From positions 1 through 13,723 of the forward strand of contig JAKART010000015.1 of the NCBI GenBank assembly GCA_021819255.1: DNA of 13,723 bases, written 5' to 3'. Shown piece by piece: positions 8,099 through 13,723 of this stretch. Every line of letters begins with the position of its first letter. Within the stretch, counting starts at the first letter, position 1. This DNA is from Acidobacteriota bacterium (GTDB lineage: Bacteria; Acidobacteriota; Terriglobia; Terriglobales; Acidobacteriaceae). The translations under genes were made by a program, and so were the position numbers. The notes beneath the pieces are model-generated. The model had not been told where the DNA came from, did not search any database, and was given only the letters and a program-made list of their open reading frames with translations.

Positions 8099-8341
8099 GC
8101 TCATCCATGGAACTCGTCCTGGCCTCCTCGCCACGGAACTCGGCCTCACCCGCGTGCCGAGAGAATCCTGGCGATGTCTGGCCCCGTTATGAGCCGGCGA
8201 TGGTTCTTCTGTCGAGCCTCGCTTGAATCGCGAGCCTCCAGCGCCGCGAGCAACACCTGCCACCAAGCCGCTCACGGTTTGGATCGACGCAGGCACGACC
8301 CTGTGCGTGACTCACGCGGAGCGCAGGGCTTGCCTGCCGGG

Positions 8342-9247
8342 TCAAGAATGGTTTTTGCCGCTGCGAATCCAGCTTGCCAGCAGAGAGGCGGCTGCGCGGA
8401 GGTTATCGAGGTCCAGGGGGTAGGTCGCTACAGCTTGCGCGGCGCTCAAGAGAGCGGCTCCGGTCTTTCCCTGCGCCTGGAGGGCATCGGCACGCTGCTT
8501 ATAGATGCGAGCGTAAGCCACCTGACGAGGAATCAGGCCACATCCTGCGGCGCCATAGTGTTTGCGGACAAATCGCTTTTGCGCATCCACCATCCGCTGC
8601 GTATCTCTGGACATGGAGCCCGCAGACCAGCGATAGTACGCAATCACCTTGGGGATAAATGCCACCTCATGGCGTAGAGCGATCCGCAGCCACAGATCGC
8701 GATCCTCGGTAGCGCGCATGCTCTCATCAAAGGCGCCGATCTCTTCCATGCATCGCCGGCGGAAGGTGATGGTGGGGCAGGGAAGATCTACTTTCCTCAT
8801 ATAAATCTGCGTCGCAATCCGCCCCTCAGCAGGATGGCGATTGCCTGGAAATGTGCTTTGTGGAATGCCATCGTCATCGATGTGGGTGACCAGGCCATAG
8901 GCGAGGCCGGCATCGGGCCGTTCCCGGAGGACACGCACTGACTCGGAAAGTCTGCACGGAAGCCATATGTCGTCCGCGTCCAGGAGGGCCAAAAATTCCG
9001 AGTCTGAGGCTCGGATGGCGGCGTTTCTTGCCGCCGGGAGCCCTCGGTTGTCTTGACGGATGTAGCGAAGCTTTGCCCCAAGCCGATCCATGAAGGGGGC
9101 GACAATCTCGGAGGTGTTGTCGGTGCTTCCGTCGTCCACCAGCACAATTCGCCAGTCGGAGAACGATTGCGAGGCCACGCTCTCCAAGGCGGCCGGAAGA
9201 TAGCGGGCCGCATTGAACGCCGGAATGATCACATCCACAGTAGCCAT
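8342..9247 (-). CDS. Family 2 glycosyltransferase
   Basis: The 301-residue product is a GT-A fold glycosyltransferase that would transfer a sugar from a nucleotide-sugar donor during surface polysaccharide or glycan synthesis at the cytoplasmic face. The N terminus is the classic VDVIIPAFNAARYL; VDDGST (37-42) belongs to the nucleotide-binding region; NRGLPAARNAAI (67-78) follows; DADD (90-93) is the metal-binding DXD-type motif; TEDRDLWLR (180-188) carries the expected ED catalytic-base motif. No membrane segment is visible, so it is soluble or peripheral. Start ATG 9247 places the GT2 motif at residue 4, as usual. No convincing Shine-Dalgarno precedes it. It lies 121 bases downstream of the broken membrane glycosyltransferase on the same strand and may have been co-transcribed with it. 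Donor and acceptor sugars cannot be inferred. Confidence 0.93.
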   Translation of the reverse strand: MATVDVIIPAFNAARYLPAALESVASQSFSDWRIVLVDDGSTDNTSEIVAPFMDRLGAKLRYIRQDNRGLPAARNAAIRASDSEFLALLDADDIWLPCRLSESVRVLRERPDAGLAYGLVTHIDDDGIPQSTFPGNRHPAEGRIATQIYMRKVDLPCPTITFRRRCMEEIGAFDESMRATEDRDLWLRIALRHEVAFIPKVIAYYRWSAGSMSRDTQRMVDAQKRFVRKHYGAAGCGLIPRQVAYARIYKQRADALQAQGKTGAALLSAAQAVATYPLDLDNLRAAASLLASWIRSGKNHS

Positions 9248-9368
9248 GGAATCTATCGCTGGGAGCGCATGCCAGTCTTTGTTGGTAGTTCCGGATTACC
9301 GAATGCTTTTCTGGAGTTGACGGCTCCGGATGGAAATCGTTCGATCGGGCAAGGCGCAACGCAGACCG

Positions 9369-11149
9369 TTATTCAAAGAAGGTGACGGTTCTCCCGAGGG
9401 ACTGGAGGTGCTCATAGTCGTAGTTCGAGGTTTCGGAAGCCTCGTTGAGGTAACGAACCTTGAGGGACAGAGCATGGGCAAGACTGATCTCAGTATACGG
9501 CTGGATGCCCTCCAGCCGATGCAGGATGTCATTGCGTATCCAGAAGAAGTTATCGTGATAGATCGCTGGGCTGTAACGATCGACAAACCGCGGAATCCGG
9601 TAGATGTCTCCAGCGCGGGACCAGGGGATATGGGTTTCAATCACGTCTGGATTTTCCGCAGTCAGGACGCGCGTCAAGGCCGCATATCCGTCGTGGGCCA
9701 AAGCGGTATTGGTCAGCAACCCGGCATCCACGATACGAATGTCCTCGCAGCACAGAGAGGCTCCGCCGACATCGGGAACCATGAAAGAGATCGTTGGCAT
9801 ATCCAGTTGTTTGCGAATATCATCCACGGCTCGTCCCGTCAGCGCGAACTGATGAGGGGTGATTCCGTACATGTTGGGTCCGTAGGGAACGCGATAATGG
9901 AGCAGCAACCTCTCTGCGAAACCGGATGGAGGAGCGGTGGTTCCCACACCGTCCGAACGAAGGGCGAGGGACCAGGCCTCGTGAAAGTCGAGATAGCGAT
10001 AGTGGATGGTAAATGTTGAAGCCCACCATAGGATGAGGACGATGGCGGTCCACGCCGCCGGCAATCTCCGCCGGTAGGACAGGAACAGATAAAAGACGAG
10101 AAGAATGGCCGGAATGAAGCAGGAAAAGTACATGCGGCCGCGGTATCCGGAGTTGGTGCCAATGATGAAATTGAAGAAGGTTACGCCAACGGTATAGCCG
10201 ACGCAAAAGCGCAGGGAGTCATTGGAAAGCAAGGAGGGCGGCTCGCCCGTCTCGCTGTCATCCGGCCGGAAGTTCGCGACATCTTGCGTAAAGTAGAGCC
10301 ACAGAACGCCTGCGATCAGCACGGCGAGGCAATCGTAGAGGCCAAGCAGGCCGGCCAGATGGCTCCAGACGGCCGTCATGCCATGGCGGGTGTAGGGAGC
10401 CCAGCGCTTGGCGAAGACCGTATTGGGCATAAAGGTATGAAAGGCGACGAGCCGCCATAGCTCAACTCCAAGCCAGGCCAGTGGAGGTTGCAATCTGAAC
10501 TCCGATTCGCTTGGAGCGGGGATTCGCAGAGAGAAAGATGGCGAATCCCGCGCACCAAAGATAAAAAGCCGCCTCGAAGCGTGCTGTGGTTGCGAGAAGG
10601 GTCGTCAGGATCAGAAGGGAGGAGTTCCGGCGCTGCAAGGCTACGATGCAGAGGGCAACGAGCAGACTGAGCAGGCTCATCTCCATGCCATTGGCGTCCT
10701 CGTAGAGAAACATGCTGCTAAGCCCAAGCGCAAGGCCGGCAAGCATGGCGAGCGGAGCGCCGATCCGCCTGTAGAGTAGAAAGATAGAAGACACCGCAGG
10801 AAAGAGCGGAACAGACCGAGGCCAGCACCTGGCTGACTTGCAGCATGCCAAGGAATCCAGGGTGGGCTAGCTTGTAACAGGCCGCCAAAAGCCAGAACCA
10901 AGCCGGCGATGAAAATCCCTCCACCTGCTCAGAGACTGGCGTCAGGGCCGTTCGCCCGGTCTCGGCGTAAGTGCGCGCGTAGGCTACAGTGATACTGCCA
11001 TCGTCCCAGCCGAAATCGCGGACAAAGTGAACCTGCAGGAGATTGACGGCGAGGACGGTGAGAACCAGCGCAGAGAGGAGAAGGATCTGTTTGCGCTGGA
11101 TGGACAGGGGCTTGGAATCGGGTGATGACGCGTAGGACACCGGGCACAC
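9369..11149 (-). pseudogene. GT-C type polytopic membrane glycosyltransferase split by two frameshifts
   Basis: Three overlapping frames in order make one protein of about 590 residues. Segment 1 (from GTG 11149, or GTG 11140 with AGGAG about 8 bases ahead, to about 10803) has a membrane segment and GWDDGSITVAYARTY plus EQVEGFSS, the first-loop acidic motif of GT-C enzymes. Segment 2 (about 10802 to 10480) has several hydrophobic helices and TTARFEAAFYLW, resembling the family R-P-E site. Segment 3 (about 10490 to TAA 9369-9371) has LWRLVAFHTFMPNTVFAK, matching the wR..yyg..PNT.yaK pattern, then more helices and a soluble tail. Both shifts move the frame the same way, equivalent to one extra base each: one near 10798-10803 (removing one base of the AAA run at 10801-10803 would restore frame), one near 10462-10500. 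It would transfer a sugar from a polyprenyl-phosphate donor on the outer membrane face. Either a recent pseudogene or two sequence errors. Confidence 0.8.
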
Positions 11150-11159
11150 TCCTGGGAAT

Positions 11160-11375
11160 CAGAATCCTGCAGAGGAGATGCCTGGGCCTCTGCGCGACCT
11201 CGGCCCTGAAGACCATCTTGCGCCACCACAGGGCCCGAGAGATGGTCCTCTCATCATCCAGGCCGTGATCAGATGGCGGAAGGATCAGGCTCCTGACCGC
11301 CATGGCTGCTCGGTCCAGGGCTAGGATATCAAAGAAGCTGTGATCGCCGAGTCTGGAGAGGATCTGGTTGCAGGC
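11160..11375 (-). other. Possible gene remnant upstream of the GT-C gene
   Basis: Read on the - strand, a frame open from an upstream TGA to about 11160 has protein-like sequence: LGDHSFFDILALDRAAMAV, then LILPPSDHGLDDERTISRA, then WWRKMVFRAEVAQRPRHL. Only one ATG (11303) is present, without Shine-Dalgarno, and the frame then runs into the GT-C gene in another frame, where the sequence stops looking like a protein. It is not recognised. It could be the tail of a lost gene, a short real gene, or chance. Confidence 0.25.
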
Positions 11376-11397
11376 TCAGCGTCTCAACACGTGTCGC

Positions 11398-11991
11398 TCA
11401 GGGGGTCGGCAGGCCGTTGCTTGGGGGTGGTTCGTCGGCGCTCGCATCCAGAGCCACCTTCCACGCGCCATGGACCTTCTTCCAGAAGGTGATGTAGCGG
11501 CCGGAGGTGGTGGTGGACTTGCCGTCCTTGCCGACGGCAGTGGCGTCGTAATGTCCCCAGGTGAAGCCGGACCGGTTGTCGGGATCCATCTGCGCTCCCT
11601 CCGCGTACCAGCTAAGTTTGTAGGTCGCAGGGTTCCAGTTAGCGGCCGCGGCGATGGCCGAGCGGCCCTGGACGGCCGGTTGGCCGTTGTTCAGCGTGAT
11701 GCCGTCGTCGGCGAACCAGGAGCTGAAGGCTTTGCCGCCACCGGCCACCACGGCTGCGGAGAACTCCCCTTCCAGCTTCAACAACTCAAGCACTCCGGCG
11801 GAGAGATGGGGCACCTTGAGGGGCGTGTAGGTGAAGGCGGACTTGGAGGAGTTGGCGAAGGCTGCGACGGATGGAGCGGTGGACGGGTTCGCCGCCCGGG
11901 GCGGGGGAATGCCGGGAGAGATGGATTGAGCGCACAGAGCAGGCGGAGCGCCGATGGCGCCGAGCAGAAGAGCTGCGGCAAGTGAATTCAT
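11398..11991 (-). CDS. Secreted SnoaL-like / DUF4440-type (NTF2 fold) protein
   Basis: The product has 197 residues from ATG 11991; an in-frame TTG at 11997 is possible but less likely. A signal peptide runs to about LCAQS (residues 19-23), then a Pro/Ala/Ser-rich linker to about residue 60. The rest matches the small cone-shaped SnoaL/DUF4440 pattern: LEGEFSAAVVAGG, FADDGITLNNGQPAVQG, RSAIAAA, then RYITFWKKVHGAWKVALDA, the usual Y.t.W.k..g.WKv..D ending. By family knowledge such domains bind small hydrophobic ligands or act as polyketide cyclases and isomerases, but most exported copies have no known function. It begins 42 bases after the stop of the alpha/beta hydrolase on the same strand. 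The -10-like TACAAT 7 bases before the ATG suggests it can also be transcribed separately as a leaderless message. Confidence 0.85.
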   Translation of the reverse strand: MNSLAAALLLGAIGAPPALCAQSISPGIPPPRAANPSTAPSVAAFANSSKSAFTYTPLKVPHLSAGVLELLKLEGEFSAAVVAGGGKAFSSWFADDGITLNNGQPAVQGRSAIAAAANWNPATYKLSWYAEGAQMDPDNRSGFTWGHYDATAVGKDGKSTTTSGRYITFWKKVHGAWKVALDASADEPPPSNGLPTP

Positions 11992-11998
11992 GAGCAAG

Positions 11999-12004
11999 AT
12001 TGTA
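11999..12004 (-). promoter_or_regulatory. -10 box TACAAT placed for leaderless transcription of the SnoaL-like gene
   Basis: On the - strand, TACAAT (5 of 6 to TATAAT) is followed by exactly 7 bases (CTTGCTC) and then ATG 11991, so transcription would begin at or next to the start codon. There is no Shine-Dalgarno here. No -35 box is visible 17 bases upstream, as is common in leaderless promoters. Confidence 0.5.
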
Positions 12005-12033
12005 CGTCCGGAAGGCGGCCGGGATGATCTCCT

Positions 12034-13128
12034 CTATGGCTGCGAATGCCAGCAGTTTGGATAGGGGCTGGGGGTCTGGTTCTCGATGGTGGGAGAGTTG
12101 GCCGGATTGGTGGTGTTGGGAGGGTTGGTGCCGGGCATCGCCGGGTTGACCTGACGGCCGTTGGGATTGAGAGGCTCCGGCATCATGCAAGGGTCGGGAA
12201 CTTCACGGGGGCCGTAGGCGCGGCCTCCCGGGGAAGGAAGGACGTTGATGGCGCGCAGCCAATCGGCGGCCAGTTTGGACCAATGTTCTTCCGGTGTTCC
12301 GGGTGGGTTCATGCCGAAGCCGTGACCGCCGGTGGCGTAGTAGTGGAGCTCTGCGGGAACGTGTGCGTGCATGAGGGCGCGGTAGTAGGCCAGGGCGTTG
12401 AATCCGTAACCGTGGTCATTCTCCGCCTGGATCAGGAAGGTCGCCGGTGTGTATTGATTTGGCTGATAGGCGGGGAAGATCTCGGTATGGTCAGGCGGCA
12501 TGGCGAGGTAAGCGGGGTAGGCGATGATCGCGAAGTTGGCGCGGGCGCTGATCTTTGTCTGGTCTTGAGAGGCCGCTGGGACAGAGTCAGCCGGACCGTA
12601 CTCGGGGTGGGTGCAGAGGAGGACGGCCAGGTTGGCTCCCGCGGAGAAGCCCATGACGCCGATGTGCGCCGGGTTGAGCCCCCACTGGGCAGCGTGGGCC
12701 CGAGTGATGCGCATGGCTTGCTGCGCGTCCTGCAGATCCATGGGATCGGCGGGATAGTGACCGGCCTCGCCCCGGGGCTGCGGGACCCGGTATTTGACCA
12801 GGATGCAGGTGATGCCGAGGGAGTTAAGCCAGTGGCACGGAGCCAGGCCCTCCTTGTCCCAAGCCAGAATCTGGTAGCCTCCGCCGGGGAACACAAGCGC
12901 CGCCGCGCCATTGCCGCGGCCGCTGGGGAAGTAAACGCTAAGCGTGGGCACGGTCACGTTGCTGATCAAGCCTGGAGGCAGATGGGCGACCCGGTTCGCT
13001 GGGAGGAGGGTCTGGGGCGATTGGGGAACCCCGTTCGGCCAGAGCGGCAGGACAGTTTGAGCGTTCGAGTAGCCGCAGACCGAGGCAACGGCGAGGAGGA
13101 TGGAGGCAAAGAGCGGGTTACGCATCAT
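12034..13128 (-). CDS. Secreted alpha/beta hydrolase, acetylxylan esterase / BD-FAE-like
   Basis: The product has 364 residues from ATG 13128 (ATG 13125 equally possible). The frame is open further upstream, but the added 85 residues are not protein-like and a signal peptide begins exactly here (MMRNPLFASILLAVAS, cut near SNAQ). The mature start VLPLWPNGVPQS is typical of exported esterases of this group. FPGGGY (80-85) forms the oxyanion hole; GFSAGA gives nucleophile Ser162; QAEND gives Asp238; GGHGFG gives His269, so the triad is complete. Family members remove acetyl or feruloyl groups from plant polysaccharides outside the cytoplasm; substrate is inferred. After about residue 298 there is a low-complexity tail rich in Pro and Asn containing two Cys (314 and 359), not part of the usual domain. 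The gene is divergent from the Dxs-like gene and followed 42 bases later by the SnoaL-like gene, probably partly co-transcribed. Confidence 0.92.
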   Translation of the reverse strand: MMRNPLFASILLAVASVCGYSNAQTVLPLWPNGVPQSPQTLLPANRVAHLPPGLISNVTVPTLSVYFPSGRGNGAAALVFPGGGYQILAWDKEGLAPCHWLNSLGITCILVKYRVPQPRGEAGHYPADPMDLQDAQQAMRITRAHAAQWGLNPAHIGVMGFSAGANLAVLLCTHPEYGPADSVPAASQDQTKISARANFAIIAYPAYLAMPPDHTEIFPAYQPNQYTPATFLIQAENDHGYGFNALAYYRALMHAHVPAELHYYATGGHGFGMNPPGTPEEHWSKLAADWLRAINVLPSPGGRAYGPREVPDPCMMPEPLNPNGRQVNPAMPGTNPPNTTNPANSPTIENQTPSPYPNCWHSQP

Positions 13129-13135
13129 GGCGTTT

Positions 13136-13141
13136 ATAGTA
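13136..13141 (-). promoter_or_regulatory. -10 box TACTAT placed for leaderless transcription of the esterase gene
   Basis: On the - strand, TACTAT is followed by exactly 7 bases (AAACGCC) and then ATG 13128. No Shine-Dalgarno is present. A weak -35 candidate, TTGCAC, stands 15 bases upstream of the hexamer. The geometry is the same as for the neighbouring SnoaL-like gene. Confidence 0.5.
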
Positions 13142-13301
13142 CGCTGACGGCCGGAAGTGCAAGTCTCGATGGTGAATGATGATTGAAGATTGGCCGAAGT
13201 GAGGAGGGGAATCCGCGCCGCCGCAGGGTGCGCGAGGGGAAACGAAGACGAGAAAGTGGGGAGCGGTGGATCTGCTTCTCCTGCCTGGTTTGTGCCTGGG
13301 T

Positions 13302-13310
13302 TGGTACACT
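13302..13310 (+). promoter_or_regulatory. Possible extended -10 promoter (TGG TACACT) of the Dxs-like gene
   Basis: TG at 13302-13303, one base, then TACACT (4 of 6 to TATAAT) make an extended -10 pattern. Transcription would begin near 13317 and leave a leader of about 65 bases before ATG 13382. No clear -35 box is visible. Confidence 0.3.
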
Positions 13311-13381
13311 GAGAAGATCGGTTATCCGTCTCAACACAGAAGAGTTCTACCGCAGTTGTTTCGGAAGCACAGGTCCCCAGC

Positions 13382-13723
13382 ATGAGTGATTTTCTTAGCC
13401 GGATTCAATCCCCGGCCGACATCAAGAAGCTCAACATCACCCAGCTTGAAGAGTTGGCCGAGGAGATCCGGGAACGCCTGATCGTGAGTGTGGCCAGGAC
13501 GGGTGGGCACATTGGGCCGAACCTGGGCGTGGTGGAGTTGACCCTGGCCATGCATTACGTCTTTGAGACGCCGCGCGACAGCTTTGTGTTCGATGTGAGC
13601 CATCAGAGCTACGTGCATAAGTTGTTGACCGGACGTGAGAACCGCTTTAGCACCATCCGTCAGCCGGGCGGACTGAACGGTTTTATGCTGCGCAGCGAGA
13701 GCGAGCACGACAGCTTTGGCGCA
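13382..13723 (+). CDS. dxs: 1-deoxy-D-xylulose-5-phosphate synthase (Dxs) or Dxs-like transketolase, N-terminal part (3' truncated by window)
   Basis: The first 114 residues are present and the frame is open to the window edge. The N terminus ([21 protein letters not shown]) is the usual Dxs opening. [17 protein letters not shown] (40-56) carries the His43 of the GGH motif, which in Dxs contributes to substrate and thiamine diphosphate handling; [15 protein letters not shown] (71-85) and [19 protein letters not shown] (96-114) follow. Dxs condenses pyruvate and glyceraldehyde-3-phosphate in the first step of the MEP isoprenoid pathway. The sequence departs from the common form at two conserved points: DVSHQ and YVHK instead of DVGHQ and YPHK, a variation recalled from shorter Dxs-like proteins. 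It may therefore be a second, divergent Dxs; the remainder of the gene is needed to decide. Start ATG 13382 has only a weak AGG 8 bases ahead. It diverges from the esterase gene across 253 bases. Confidence 0.85.
   Translation, partial: MSDFLSRIQSPADIKKLNITQLEELAEEIRERLIVSVARTGGHIGPNLGVVELTLAMHYVFETPRDSFVFDVSHQSYVHKLLTGRENRFSTIRQPGGLNGFMLRSESEHDSFGA

Larger units (their letters stand above)
7905..8341. other. 437-base gap between icmF and the glycosyltransferase gene
   Basis: Both flanking genes are on the - strand, so the gap holds the upstream region of icmF. No frame in it looks like a real gene. It contains a possible icmF -10 box at 7964-7969 and a three-copy 13-base tandem repeat at 8060-8098. 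No hairpin followed by a T-run was recognised downstream of the glycosyltransferase stop. Confidence 0.5.

Noticed and set aside
8075..8296. 73-codon frame on the - strand and overlapping + strand frames in the icmF upstream gap
   Set aside because: They cross the 13-base tandem repeat or the glycosyltransferase gene, lack start signals, and are Arg/Pro/Gly-rich as expected of random G+C-rich DNA.
11368..11985. 205-codon open frame on the + strand
   Set aside because: Antisense to the SnoaL-like gene; Gly-rich and unlike any family.
12046..13179. 377-codon open frame on the + strand
   Set aside because: Antisense to the alpha/beta hydrolase, which has a signal peptide and complete catalytic triad; the antisense product is Gly/Val/Arg-rich low-complexity sequence.
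13129..13383. 85-residue upstream extension of the esterase frame to 13383
   Set aside because: The extension has no protein-like features and would place the clear signal peptide inside the protein; it also overlaps the Dxs-like start.

Overview
The window looks like a chromosomal segment of a soil-type Acidobacteriota, probably class Terriglobia. This is an inference from gene content: a secreted protein with Ig-like (Big_3-type) repeats of the 'LPAGTDS...AAQGNY' kind, a fused isobutyryl-CoA mutase (IcmF), many exported carbohydrate-related proteins, and a Dxs-like gene. No RNA gene, CRISPR array, insertion sequence or phage gene was seen.

Left arm (1-4513, + strand): the 3' end of a large glycoside hydrolase of the GH2/GH106 type, a 531-base gap with no supported gene, a secreted protein of about 342 residues (814-1842), and a large lipoprotein (2084-4513). 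The lipoprotein carries two Ig-like domains, a chitobiase/hexosaminidase C-terminal-type domain and a C-terminal region of about 460 residues. That C-terminal region shares short motifs with the 814-1842 protein, so the two may be distant paralogues. This arm is visibly richer in A+T than the right arm and reads as an exported polysaccharide-handling group.

Middle (4569-11149, - strand): icmF, complete and with the active-site residues of an isobutyryl-CoA (not methylmalonyl-CoA) mutase; a 437-base gap with a 13-base tandem repeat; a family 2 glycosyltransferase; and a polytopic GT-C type membrane glycosyltransferase broken into three reading frames by two frameshifts. The two glycosyltransferases probably served surface glycan synthesis; the second is dead as written unless the frameshifts are sequence errors.

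Right arm (11398-13723): a small secreted SnoaL/DUF4440-like protein and a secreted alpha/beta hydrolase (acetylxylan esterase/BD-FAE-like), both on the - strand. Each has a -10-like hexamer exactly 7 bases before its ATG, the geometry of leaderless transcripts. Diverging from them is the 5' end of a Dxs-like thiamine-dependent synthase, cut by the window edge.

No clearly new multi-gene system was identified. The best candidates for a closer look are the paired secreted proteins of the left arm, the doubly frameshifted GT-C gene, and the paired leaderless-type promoters.
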